A stretch of 64,000 nucleotides of DNA from Enterobacter asburiae. GTDB taxonomy: Bacteria > Pseudomonadota > Gammaproteobacteria > Enterobacterales > Enterobacteriaceae. Of the stretch, positions 55,279 to 63,569 are shown piece by piece. The position numbers and the translations under genes were made by a program. Numbering within the stretch: position 1 is the first letter of the stretch; each line of letters starts with the position of its first letter. A model generated the notes under the pieces. It saw only the letters and a list, made by a program, of their open reading frames with translations, was not told the origin of the DNA and did not search any database. The stretch lies in assembly GCF_024599655.1 (NCBI RefSeq), contig NZ_CP102247.1, positions 4,774,001 through 4,838,000 on the forward strand, written 5' to 3'.

Positions 55279-56976
55279 TTAAAGCATGAAGGCAATGCGC
55301 CAGTTAACGCTCACATGATCCGGGCCGAGCCAGTCGGGGTAGTGCAGGGGCGTGCCGACCGAAATCTGGCTGCTGTACCAGCGCCCTGTGCTGCTCAGCC
55401 CCACCGAGCCTCCCCATAACGTGCCGGAGGCAAAGCGGTCCTGGCGATCTTTTTCCAGCCAGCCGCCGTCAACGGCGACCGTTGCGCTCACCGCGCCAAT
55501 CACCGGGAGGGTGAAGAGGGAATACCCCAGCTCGTTACGCCAGTAGCCGCCGTTATCCCCGGACAGGTACTGTTCTTTAAAACCGCGCACGGAGCTTTCC
55601 CCGCCGAGCGTCAGGCGCTCGGCGCCGTACAGCCGATCGGGCGACCACTGGCCGTAGGCGCTGGTCAGCCACCACGCGTTGCGGGCGACAGGACGCTGGA
55701 AACTGGCGTTCAGGCTCCATTTACGAAACTCTGCCCGCGGCATATCCCCGGATTTATTTTCGTCGGTTTCGGCATTGAACCACGGCATGCCGTGGCTCCA
55801 GGTCGGGTTGAAGGTCGCCACGCCGCCCAACATTTTTTGCGTGTGGGTAATCCCCAGGACCAGGCTGGAGAGGTTGCGCGTGCTGCTCTGCAGCGGCGCG
55901 TCGTTGAGCCAGTTGCGGCTGGAGCGCTGAACCACGCCTGCCGCAATGCCGGTTTTCATATCTCCGTTGCGGAAAACCACCCACGACGCGTTAAGACGGT
56001 GGGTTTTGGTATCGCCCGTGGAGAGCCAGTTAAACCCCTGGTTACTGATGGTGGTGCGGTAGTTACTCCAGGCGTAGCTGTAGTCCAGCAGGCCGTAGCC
56101 AAACGGCACGCTGACGCCCGCCTGGAAATTCTGCGCATCGTACGCGCTGGCAAAATCACTGCTGCGCCCGCCGCTGACAAACCATTTATCCGCCAGCCCC
56201 AGCATATTATTGGCGGTGAGCACACCGTTAAGCTGGTTTTCACCGGTGCTCTTCTGCCCGCTATTATCCAGGCTTACGGATGCACTTAACGGAAATTCCG
56301 GTTTAGCCGTGAGATTAACGATGGAATACCCGGCCTGCGTTCCCGGAAGAATTTCAATCTGAACCGGTTCGGCGCGCAAACGGTTAATTTGCTCCATACC
56401 CTGTTCGATGTCGCGTAAATTAAGGATGCCGCCCACCCGTCCCGGAAACGCCATTTTCAGCATGCGCGGCGTTTCGCCTTCCAGACGGATCGCTTCCAGC
56501 CGCCCTTCCAGCACAACAATATTCAGCTGACCGCCGGAGAGATCCTGCTCGGTGAGAAAGGCGCGGCTGGTGATATATCCGCGGCTGATATACCAGTCAG
56601 AAATATGGGCGAGAAGTTCCGTTATTTTCGCCATATCCAGACACCGGCCCTGCCACGGCGCAACAAGGGCCTGCCGGGTTTTCGGGGGGATTAAGGTCGC
56701 GCCGGAAAGGGTAATGGTATTAATGGTGAAACAGGGCCCGGTGCCGGTAACGGGCAGTGGTCTGGCGGGCGCGGGGCGAGGAATACTGCGCTCCAGCTCT
56801 TCACGCTGTTGCTGGTTCTGTAATAAAAGCTGCTGCTGTTGCTGCTGAATAGCGTCGCGATCGGCTGGCGACAAAGGGGCAGCGTTCACGCTCTCTGAAA
56901 AAAGCGCAAAAAATAAGATAGCAACAGCATAATTTACCAAGGAAATTATTTTATTTTTTATTTTGGAGCTATTCAT
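55279..56976 (-). CDS. cdiB: CdiB / ShlB-FhaC-HecB family outer membrane transporter
   Basis: Omp85-type TpsB partner that exports CdiA. The 565 residues have a signal peptide (VNYAVAILFFALFSESVNAA), a Gln-rich helix (QQQQQQLLLQNQQQREE) that plugs the pore in this family, two POTRA domains (from about ITLSGATLIPP; ISDWYISRGYITSRAFL), and a 16-strand barrel with the lid motif SSVRGFKEQ. A GTG three codons upstream (56985) is an alternative start. It lies 14 bases before cdiA, so the order is cdiB-cdiA-cdiI, as in E. coli-type loci. Confidence 0.94.
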   Translation of the reverse strand: MNSSKIKNKIISLVNYAVAILFFALFSESVNAAPLSPADRDAIQQQQQQLLLQNQQQREELERSIPRPAPARPLPVTGTGPCFTINTITLSGATLIPPKTRQALVAPWQGRCLDMAKITELLAHISDWYISRGYITSRAFLTEQDLSGGQLNIVVLEGRLEAIRLEGETPRMLKMAFPGRVGGILNLRDIEQGMEQINRLRAEPVQIEILPGTQAGYSIVNLTAKPEFPLSASVSLDNSGQKSTGENQLNGVLTANNMLGLADKWFVSGGRSSDFASAYDAQNFQAGVSVPFGYGLLDYSYAWSNYRTTISNQGFNWLSTGDTKTHRLNASWVVFRNGDMKTGIAAGVVQRSSRNWLNDAPLQSSTRNLSSLVLGITHTQKMLGGVATFNPTWSHGMPWFNAETDENKSGDMPRAEFRKWSLNASFQRPVARNAWWLTSAYGQWSPDRLYGAERLTLGGESSVRGFKEQYLSGDNGGYWRNELGYSLFTLPVIGAVSATVAVDGGWLEKDRQDRFASGTLWGGSVGLSSTGRWYSSQISVGTPLHYPDWLGPDHVSVNWRIAFML

Positions 56977-57118
56977 CCATGCCACAAAAATGTCCGCAAT
57001 GATTATTTTTGTAATATAAGAGCATTCTTAAAGCGAGTATATCTAATTTGCATTAGGGCACCTAAAATTAATAGTTCTTTCGGAAAAGTGAGAAGGATAT
57101 TAAGAGAAAATAAGAAAT

Positions 57119-57150
57119 GGTTTAACTCACCCTTAAATCTTGAGTTAGCC
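57119..57150 (-). terminator. terminator after the GlxA-type regulator
   Basis: On the reverse strand GGCTAACTCA and TGAGTTAAACC pair around an 11-base loop and are followed by the T-rich atttcttattttc. It closes the MBL-regulator transcript and separates it from cdiB. Confidence 0.65.
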
Positions 57151-57158
57151 GTAATACA

Positions 57159-58112
57159 CTAGGCATGAAGCCGAAACGTTTTTCGCCATTCCGCGGGGCT
57201 CACCCCAAAACGCGCCTTAAACTGCTGTCGCCAGGTGACGGCGGAATTAAATCCCACCAGCTCGGCCACGCGTTCAATCGGCATATTTCCGGCTTCAAGC
57301 AGGATCTGGCTGCGCCGCAGGCGCTCGGCGGTAAGCCAGTCGGCGACGCTCATCCCCGTGGCTTTAATAAAATGACGGGTCAGCGTGCGGCGGCTCATCG
57401 AAACCACCTCCGCCAGCGAGTCCAGGCTATGCGGTTCGGTGATGTGCTGCTGTAGGTAGTCGATCAGGCAGTTAATGCGTCCGTCGCGGGTATCTTTAGG
57501 TACCGGCTGGGCAATGAACTGCGCCTGCCCGCCCTCGCGGTGGGGCGGTACAATCATCCGACGGGCAATCTGGTTGGCGACCACGCTGCCAAAGCGCTGG
57601 CGAATGATATACAGGCAGCAGTCCAGCGCCGCCGCGGTTCCGGCAGAGGTGATAATATTGCCGTCATCCACGTAAAGGGCATTAATATCCAGCTGAACGT
57701 GCGGAAAGAGCGACTGAAACTGATGTTCAAACTCCCAGTGGGTGGCCGCACGTTTGCCGTCGAGGATCCCCGCATAGGCCAGCACAAACGACCCCAGACA
57801 CAGCCCGACGATTTCCGCGCCGTTGTCTCTCGCCTGCACCAGGCTGTCAAGCAGCGTCTGGGGCGGGCGTTCAAGGACGTGCTGCCAGTAGGGAACGACG
57901 ACGATATCGGCCTGACCAATGGCGGTGTAGTCCTGCGTGGCGTTGAGGGCGAACCCGTCTTTTGAGGTGAGGAACCCCGGCGTTTCGGCGCAGATAGTCA
58001 CGTTAAAGCGCTTTTCGCCGGAGACCGAATCGCCAAACAGAATGCAGGGAACGGAGTAGTGGAACGGGCTGAACCCGTCTACCGCGACAATCGCGACGTT
58101 GATTAGCGACAT
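57159..58112 (-). CDS. GlxA family transcriptional regulator (DJ-1/PfpI-like domain plus AraC HTH)
   Basis: A 317-residue regulator with an N-terminal DJ-1/PfpI-like domain (elbow VGLCLGSFVLAYAG, with a Cys at the nucleophile position) and a C-terminal AraC double helix-turn-helix (about 215-315; LDSLAEVVSMSRRTLTRHF, IERVAELVGFNSAVTWRQQF). It resembles FtrA/GlxA-type activators. It follows the MBL-fold gene by 26 bases on the same strand, so the two are probably co-transcribed and functionally linked. Confidence 0.87.
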   Translation of the reverse strand: MSLINVAIVAVDGFSPFHYSVPCILFGDSVSGEKRFNVTICAETPGFLTSKDGFALNATQDYTAIGQADIVVVPYWQHVLERPPQTLLDSLVQARDNGAEIVGLCLGSFVLAYAGILDGKRAATHWEFEHQFQSLFPHVQLDINALYVDDGNIITSAGTAAALDCCLYIIRQRFGSVVANQIARRMIVPPHREGGQAQFIAQPVPKDTRDGRINCLIDYLQQHITEPHSLDSLAEVVSMSRRTLTRHFIKATGMSVADWLTAERLRRSQILLEAGNMPIERVAELVGFNSAVTWRQQFKARFGVSPAEWRKTFRLHA

Positions 58113-58138
58113 CTGTCTCTCCTTTCCCTTTAACGCAC

Positions 58139-58918
58139 TCAGAATATAACGGTTTCGCCATCCTGGGGAATGGTCACTGCGTCACTCACCTGATTGGCTT
58201 CAACGTACTCACGCAGCGCGCTGCGGGTCAACAGGCAGTGGTTAATCGCCTCCATGTGGCTCGCCACAATGTTGGCCTGCGGCAGCAGGAAATGAACGTT
58301 GAGCACGTCCTCCTGCCCCATAATAATGGGCCCAAAACCAATGACGTGGGCATAGCCAGCGTTCAGCACCACCACGTCCGGCTGGTGCTTTTGCAGATCG
58401 GCCGCCACCTCGTCTCGCCAGACGGTATCCCCGGCAAGATAGAGCGTCTTCTCATCGGGATGACGCAGTACCACGCCACAGGCCTCGCCCAGCCGCTCCG
58501 CCAGCTCCGGCACGGCGTAAGCGCGATCGGTCCCGTGCTGTCCGCCCTGGGTTTTTGTAATCTGAATATCGCCGAAGAAGGTCGCGTCGGTCATGACCGT
58601 CAGGTTGCTAAACCCCTGGCTGCGCAGCAGCGCGGCGTCACGGTCGTTTTGCACGTAGATCGGTTTGTCTTTGGCGATCAGCTCCGCCGCGGCGCGATCC
58701 CAGTGATCGTCATGGGTATGGGTGACGATCACCGCGTCGGCGTCCAGCAGCGTATTGACGTCAACCGGGAGTTCGACAGTCGGGTTACGGCGTTCGGCAT
58801 GCGCCGTGCCGGGAAAGCCCGGATAAGCGCCCTTCGGGGCCAGCATCGGGTCAATTAAAAGACGTTTTCCGGCGTAGGAAATCAGTTGGGTGGCGTTGCG
58901 AATATGGGTAATGTTCAT
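58139..58918 (-). CDS. MBL fold metallo-hydrolase (UlaG-like)
   Basis: A 259-residue metallo-beta-lactamase-fold protein. The metal motif is THTHDDHWD (about 66-74), with further ligands in GGQHGTD and YLAGDTVW and a late His in ASHMEAINHCL. This pattern is closest to the UlaG-like/L-ascorbate-6-P lactonase group; the substrate is unknown. The ATG follows a GGAGG Shine-Dalgarno that is part of a perfect inverted repeat (58920-58955). Confidence 0.87.
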   Translation of the reverse strand: MNITHIRNATQLISYAGKRLLIDPMLAPKGAYPGFPGTAHAERRNPTVELPVDVNTLLDADAVIVTHTHDDHWDRAAAELIAKDKPIYVQNDRDAALLRSQGFSNLTVMTDATFFGDIQITKTQGGQHGTDRAYAVPELAERLGEACGVVLRHPDEKTLYLAGDTVWRDEVAADLQKHQPDVVVLNAGYAHVIGFGPIIMGQEDVLNVHFLLPQANIVASHMEAINHCLLTRSALREYVEANQVSDAVTIPQDGETVIF

Positions 58919-58919
58919 G

Positions 58920-58955
58920 GGCTATCCTCCGGTTGGTGTGATAAGGAGGATAGCC
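58920..58955 (-). promoter_or_regulatory. 11-bp inverted repeat covering the MBL gene's ribosome binding site
   Basis: GGCTATCCTCC (58920-58930) and GGAGGATAGCC (58945-58955) are perfect complements with a 14-base spacer. Read on the reverse strand, the arm next to the ATG carries the GGAGG Shine-Dalgarno. It could be a ribosome-site-hiding hairpin or an operator. Confidence 0.6.
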
Positions 58956-59041
58956 ATCCGTCACTATTGGCGCTGTGGGATAAAGGGCGATTACCGATGG
59001 AATCGGGCCAATTGAAGACTCCGCGTTTTCTGATGGTTCCC

Positions 59042-59842
59042 TTACCAGCCCGGCACTGCCCCGCCATTAAAGATCGTCTCAGCCGCTTTTGCCACTTCAG
59101 GCGACTGATACGACTGGATAAACGCCTTCACGTTCTCCGCGTCCTTGTTGTCTTCGCGCGTCACCACGATGTTCACGTACGGCGAGTTTTTGTCTTCAAT
59201 AAAGACGCTGTCATGCACCGGCGACAGCCCTGTTTGCTGAATATAGGTCGTGCTGATGATGGCGACATCCACTTTCGGGTCATCCAGCACCCGCGGCAAC
59301 TGCGCCCCTTCCAGCTCCATGATTTTCAGGTGCTTAGGGTTGGCGATAATATCCAGCGCCGTCGGCAGCAGCCCGGTGTCCGGCTTCAGGGTAATGAGCT
59401 TCTCCTTTTGCAGCAGCAGCAGCGCGCGGCCAAGGTTGGTCGGGTCGTTTGGAATGGCAATGGTTGCCCCGTCCTTCAGGTCAGACACGGATTTGATTTT
59501 GCGGGAATAGCCGGCCATCGGGAAAACAAAGGTGTTGGCCACGGCCACCAGCTTATAGCCATGCGCTTTGTTATCTTCTGCAAGGAACGGGCGATGCTGG
59601 AAGACGTTGGCATCCAGTTCCCCCTGGTTGGTGGCATCGTTGGGCAACAGCGAGCCGCTGAAGCCGACCAGCTCCACGTCCAGGCCATATTTCTCTTTTG
59701 CCACCTTTTTGGCGACTTCCGCCACGTCCTGTTCAGCGCCGTTGATGACGCCGACCTTAATGTGTTTGGCATCATTGCTGTTTTGGTCACAGCCCGCGAG
59801 CAGCAGGCCAGTCAGGAGAAGCGCACCCAGTCGAAGTTTCAC
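59042..59842 (-). CDS. nlpA: NlpA lipoprotein (MetQ-like)
   Basis: An inner-membrane-retained lipoprotein of the MetQ/NlpA substrate-binding family, 266 residues. The lipobox is LLLAGC (Cys18) followed by Asp, the inner-membrane retention signal. The mature sequence is nearly identical to E. coli NlpA (AKHIKVGVINGAEQDVAEVA, ending ETIFNGGAVPGW). NlpA contributes to methionine uptake. In E. coli it lies near selC behind setC and yicL, so it marks the right limit of the accessory block here. Confidence 0.95.
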   Translation of the reverse strand: MKLRLGALLLTGLLLAGCDQNSNDAKHIKVGVINGAEQDVAEVAKKVAKEKYGLDVELVGFSGSLLPNDATNQGELDANVFQHRPFLAEDNKAHGYKLVAVANTFVFPMAGYSRKIKSVSDLKDGATIAIPNDPTNLGRALLLLQKEKLITLKPDTGLLPTALDIIANPKHLKIMELEGAQLPRVLDDPKVDVAIISTTYIQQTGLSPVHDSVFIEDKNSPYVNIVVTREDNKDAENVKAFIQSYQSPEVAKAAETIFNGGAVPGW

Positions 59843-59950
59843 GAGACAGATCCTTTTGATAAACGTTTAGAAGACTATATCGACAACGCAACGGCTCTCT
59901 AAAAAACGAAAAAGAATCAATAAGAAGGATACGTTATATGCCGCCTATTG

Positions 59951-60024
59951 TCGGGTGGCGCTACGCTTACCCGACCTACGCGCGGAGGTGTTGTAGGCCC
60001 GGTAAGCAAAGCGCCACCGGGCGA
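59951..60024. repeat. BIME: paired REP elements beside nlpA
   Basis: GTCGGGTGGCGCTACGCTTACC and an inverted GTAGGCCCGGTAAGC...CGCCACCGGGC unit lie between the MFS exporter stop and the nlpA start. It has the same consensus as the other two BIMEs in the window. Confidence 0.88.
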
Positions 60025-60029
60025 TGGAG

Positions 60030-61523
60030 TCACGCCTGCCGACGCAGCGGCGCCTCACGTAAAAACCACGACAGCGCAAACGCCAGCACCATAATCCCCG
60101 CCGCCAGCAGGAACACCGCGTGAATGGCCGAGCCAAACGCATCGAGATAGTCCAGCCTCAGGGCGTCTGGCAGATGATGAATGGCGGTCGGGTTCATCTC
60201 GCGCGGCAGTTCCGCCCCTTCAGGCAGCCTGTCGACCAGCCCTGACTGCAGAACGTTCGTGAACACCGCGCCAAACAGCGCGACGCCAATGGCCCCGCCA
60301 ATGGAACGGAAGAGCGTGACGCCAGAGGTGGCTACGCCGTATTGATCCGCCGACACGCTGTTCTGCACCGCCAGCACCTGCATCACCAGGCCCAGCCCCA
60401 TGCCCAGCACGCTGGTAAACAGGTACAGCTGCCAGGTCGGAGACGAGATAGAAATGCGGGTCAGTAAAAACATCCCCACCACGCCGAGCAGCGTGCCGAG
60501 GATCGGGAACAGACGGTATTTCCCGGTGCGGCTGATGATCCGCCCGCTGATAATGGAGGTCAGCAGCAGCCCGCCCATCAGCGGGATGAGCTGCAGGCCG
60601 GCCTGCGTTGGCGTGGCGCCTTTCACGACCTGCAGGTACAGAGGCAGGAAGGTCACCGAGCCGAACAGCGACATGCCAATGATAAAGCCAATCAGGCTGC
60701 AGAGCAGGAAGCTGCGGTCGCGGAAAAGTGACAGCGGGATGATCGGCTCCCACGCCAGCCGCTCCTCATAGATAAACCCGGCAATGCCCGTCAGGCCAAA
60801 GGCCAAAATGCACCACAGTTGCGGGTCGCTCCACTGGCGAACGGTGCCGCCTTCGGTGGTAAACAGGATGATGCACAGCAGCGCCATACTGAGGTAAATC
60901 GCCCCCAGATAGTCAATCTCGTGCTTGCTGCGCCGCGCGCTACCGTGGAACACCGCACCAATTACCAGCAGGGCAAACAGCCCCAGCGGCAGGTTGATGT
61001 AGAAAATCCAGCGCCAGGAGACGTGCTGGACGATAAACCCGCCGATCAGCGGCCCAATGACCGTCGCCAGCCCGAATACGCCGCCAAACAGCCCCTGATA
61101 GCGCCCGCGATCGGCAGGCGGGATCACGTCCGCCACGGCGGCCATGCTGATGACCATCAGGCCGCCGCCGCCCAGCCCCTGCAGGGCGCGCATCATCACC
61201 AGCTGGGTCATGTTTTGCGCCAGCCCGCACAGCGCGGAGCCCACGAGGAACAACACAATCGCGATTTGCAGGACGATTTTACGCCCAAACAGATCGCCGA
61301 ACTTACCGTACAGCGGTACCACGATAGTGGAGCTGAGAATATAGGCCGTTACCACCCAGGAGAGCTTATCCAGCCCCCCAAGTTCGCCGACGATGGTCGG
61401 CAGCGCGGTAGAGACAATGGTCTGATCCAGCGCCGAAAGCAGCATCACCAGCAGCAGCGCGCTGAACAGCAGCTTTATCGACGGCGCTTTTTGCACGGGT
61501 GGGGTCATGACGTCGGATTCCAT
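60030..61523 (-). CDS. DHA2 family (EmrB/QacA-type) MFS drug exporter
   Basis: A 497-residue, 14-helix major facilitator. The motif A region is PLYGKFGDLFGRK, with motif C-like GLFGGVFGLATVIGPLIGG and the first-helix signature LDQTIVSTALPTIVGEL. This is the DHA2 class of proton-driven multidrug exporters. The start at MESDVMTPP was picked; ATGs at 61553 and 61508 are alternatives. It is divergent from a TetR gene with an AT-rich dyad between, the usual arrangement for a self-regulated exporter. Confidence 0.92.
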   Translation of the reverse strand: MESDVMTPPVQKAPSIKLLFSALLLVMLLSALDQTIVSTALPTIVGELGGLDKLSWVVTAYILSSTIVVPLYGKFGDLFGRKIVLQIAIVLFLVGSALCGLAQNMTQLVMMRALQGLGGGGLMVISMAAVADVIPPADRGRYQGLFGGVFGLATVIGPLIGGFIVQHVSWRWIFYINLPLGLFALLVIGAVFHGSARRSKHEIDYLGAIYLSMALLCIILFTTEGGTVRQWSDPQLWCILAFGLTGIAGFIYEERLAWEPIIPLSLFRDRSFLLCSLIGFIIGMSLFGSVTFLPLYLQVVKGATPTQAGLQLIPLMGGLLLTSIISGRIISRTGKYRLFPILGTLLGVVGMFLLTRISISSPTWQLYLFTSVLGMGLGLVMQVLAVQNSVSADQYGVATSGVTLFRSIGGAIGVALFGAVFTNVLQSGLVDRLPEGAELPREMNPTAIHHLPDALRLDYLDAFGSAIHAVFLLAAGIMVLAFALSWFLREAPLRRQA

Positions 61524-61538
61524 AAGAGATCGCTTGAA

Positions 61539-61560
61539 ATTAATTAATCGCATAATTAAT
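61539..61560. promoter_or_regulatory. putative TetR operator between exporter and regulator
   Basis: ATTAATTA (61539-61546) and TAATTAAT (61553-61560) are inverted halves with a six-base spacer in the 78-base gap between the divergent genes. The position suits a TetR-type operator covering both promoters. Confidence 0.5.
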
Positions 61561-61601
61561 ATTTGTGGAAGTGATGAATAAGATCAAGAGGCACCGTGGT
61601 C

Positions 61602-62249
61602 ATGCCAGCATTAAAAGACAATTCTGAACCGCGCCGCCCCGGCCGCCCTCGCGGAGGTAAACGCGTCACCGCCAGCCGCGAACAGCTGCTGGATATCGCC
61701 CTGAACCTCTTTTCCCGTCAGGGGATCGCCAACACCTCACTCAACGCCATTGCCAAAGAGGCGGGCGTCACGCCCGCGATGCTGCACTATTACTTCAACT
61801 CCAGAGAGCAGCTGCTGGATGCGATGATTGAGGAGCGTTTTCTGCCGTTACGCGAGAGGATCGGAACTATTTTCGCCGATAACCGGGATTCGCCGGTGAA
61901 TGCCCTGACGGAAATGGTTAAGGTGCTGGCTGAACTGGCAGAACAGCATCACTGGTTTGCGCCGCTGTGGATGCAGGAGGTGATTGGCGAAATGCCGGTA
62001 CTGCGCACCCATCTTCAGGCGCGGTTTGGTGACGAGAAGTATCAGGCGACGCTTGCCACCATCAAAGGCTGGCAGCAGGAAGGGAAGCTGAATCAGGCGC
62101 TGGCACCGGAGCTGCTGTTTACGACCTTGCTAAGCCTGGTGCTGGTGCCGTTCTCACGCATGCGCAATGACGAGAGGCTAAAATCCCTCTCGCCGGAAAT
62201 CATTGTCCGTCATGCGCTTGCCGTGATCGGCACCGGGATCGGCGGTTAA
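61602..62249 (+). CDS. TetR/AcrR family regulator of the MFS exporter
   Basis: A 215-residue repressor with a basic Pro/Arg-rich lead (EPRRPGRPRGGKR) and a TetR helix-turn-helix (IANTSLNAIAKEAGVTPAML followed by HYYFNSREQLLDAM). The C-terminal ligand domain is helical. A GTG at 61596, closer to AAGAGG, is an alternative start. It is divergent from the DHA2 exporter and probably represses it. Its end overlaps the convergent acetyltransferase by four bases. Confidence 0.9.
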   Translation: MPALKDNSEPRRPGRPRGGKRVTASREQLLDIALNLFSRQGIANTSLNAIAKEAGVTPAMLHYYFNSREQLLDAMIEERFLPLRERIGTIFADNRDSPVNALTEMVKVLAELAEQHHWFAPLWMQEVIGEMPVLRTHLQARFGDEKYQATLATIKGWQQEGKLNQALAPELLFTTLLSLVLVPFSRMRNDERLKSLSPEIIVRHALAVIGTGIGG

Positions 62250-62665
62250 AGCGCTTTCGCCAGATAGTGCCGCTGCATGCCCTCATACGGATAATCCTGC
62301 AAAGACATCTGCAGCTGGTACCCCTGTTTTTCATAAAACGGGCGCGCCTGGAAGCTGGCGGTATCGACCAGCGCGTGCCTGCAGCCTTTGCGTCGGGCTT
62401 CCTCTTCGGCCGTTCTGATGAGCTGGCTGCCGACGCCGGATCCGCGCACGGTCTCGCTGACCCACAGAAAATCAATATTCAGCCAGTCGCCTTTACGCAC
62501 CCCAATCAGCCCACCGAGCATGATGCCTTTTTCGTCCCGCACGTAAACGCCAATATCCCCGCTGAAGGTCGCCAGATCTAAAAACTGCCCGTTATACGAT
62601 CTCAGCCCCGTTAATAACTCTTCTTTTTCTTCTGGCGTAACTTTTTCAGTGATGCTCAACTGCAT
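62246..62665 (-). CDS. GNAT family N-acetyltransferase
   Basis: A 139-residue acetyltransferase. The acetyl-CoA motif A is FLWVSETVRGSGVGSQLIRTA, followed by ALVDTASFQARPFYEKQGY. The start MQLSITEK has a strong AAGGAG at the right spacing; the frame is open 25 codons upstream without support. The substrate is unknown. It converges with the TetR gene (four-base overlap). Confidence 0.9.
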   Translation of the reverse strand: MQLSITEKVTPEEKEELLTGLRSYNGQFLDLATFSGDIGVYVRDEKGIMLGGLIGVRKGDWLNIDFLWVSETVRGSGVGSQLIRTAEEEARRKGCRHALVDTASFQARPFYEKQGYQLQMSLQDYPYEGMQRHYLAKAL

Positions 62666-62813
62666 ATTGTTCTCCTTATTTTCAGCGCAATCTGAATATC
62701 TCACAGCTTCACCTTCATAAAAACTCCTTATTTCCTCCATTGTTTAACCCTAGAAATATTCATTCAATATGTAAATAAAAAAAGCCTTTCCAATACGCAC
62801 CTAAAACGTATAC

Positions 62814-62831
62814 TGAGAACGATCATTCTCA
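62814..62831. promoter_or_regulatory. dyad upstream of the RND-linked TetR gene
   Basis: TGAGAA (62814-62819) and TTCTCA (62826-62831) flank a near-palindromic CGATCA, about 20 bases before the regulator's start. A likely autoregulatory operator; it also weakly resembles Fur-type sites. Confidence 0.5.
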
Positions 62832-62851
62832 CTTTTATACGGTAGCCGACG

Positions 62852-63421
62852 ATGAGCACAAAGCTGGAAGAACGACAAAAACTGCGCCAGGACGAGATCA
62901 TCACCGCCGCGCGCCGCTGCTTTCGCGCCAGCGGATTTCACGCCGCCAGCATGTCGCAGATTGCCAGCGAGGCGAAGCTCAGCGTCGGACAAATTTACCG
63001 TTATTTCAGTAACAAAGACGCGATTATTGAAGAGATGATCCGCCGCATCATCGACTCGCGCATTGAGGAAATGCAGGGCAAAACCCTGGTGGAGGGGATG
63101 CCGCAGGCACTCGCCTGGCGACAGACCCTCAACGAAGATGACGATGCCCTGATGCTGGAAATGTCCGCCGAGGCCACGCGCAATCCGCAGGTGGCGACGA
63201 TGCTGATAGAAGCCGAATCGCGCATGTTCGCCAACGCCTGCGCGCACCTGAAAAAGCAGTTTCCGCACCTGAGCGACGAGCATATTCGCTGCTGCGTGGA
63301 GATTACCGCCGTGATGATTGAGGGGACGATTTATCGTCGATTAACCCCCTTAAAAGTCCCGTCAGAACAATTAGAACCCCTTTATCAGGATATTTTAAAT
63401 ATGCTTTTCTCTGCGAAGTAA
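62852..63421 (+). CDS. TetR family regulator upstream of an RND efflux operon
   Basis: A 189-residue TetR protein. The helix-turn-helix is ASMSQIASEAKLSVGQIYRYF with SNKDAIIEEMIRR. Several Cys residues (CCVEI) lie in the ligand domain. It is 148 bases upstream of an efflux adaptor gene on the same strand, an arrangement like eefR-eefABC or other TetR-RND operons; I do not assign the name without the pump gene. Inverted repeats lie before it (62814-62831) and before the adaptor (63521-63540). Confidence 0.88.
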   Translation: MSTKLEERQKLRQDEIITAARRCFRASGFHAASMSQIASEAKLSVGQIYRYFSNKDAIIEEMIRRIIDSRIEEMQGKTLVEGMPQALAWRQTLNEDDDALMLEMSAEATRNPQVATMLIEAESRMFANACAHLKKQFPHLSDEHIRCCVEITAVMIEGTIYRRLTPLKVPSEQLEPLYQDILNMLFSAK

Positions 63422-63469
63422 TCGCATATGAATAATTAGCGGGAATAAGTAATTTCCCTTTTTTACATT

Positions 63470-63484
63470 TCTGGCTCAGCCAGA
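63470..63484 (+). other. 7-bp inverted repeat after the TetR gene
   Basis: TCTGGCT and AGCCAGA around a single C. It could be part of a terminator or operator; no T-run follows. Confidence 0.4.
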
Positions 63485-63520
63485 GATGCGGTATCGCTGT
63501 GCCTTTAAATAGCCCTCCTC

Positions 63521-63540
63521 CCTGTTAAGCGATTAACAGG
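63521..63540. promoter_or_regulatory. 20-bp palindrome before the efflux adaptor gene
   Basis: CCTGTTAA and TTAACAGG are perfect inverted halves with a GCGA spacer, 30 bases before the adaptor's start. It is a good candidate operator for the adjacent TetR regulator. Confidence 0.55.
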
Positions 63541-63569
63541 GCAGGCATCGTTCACCCTGGAAAAAGATT

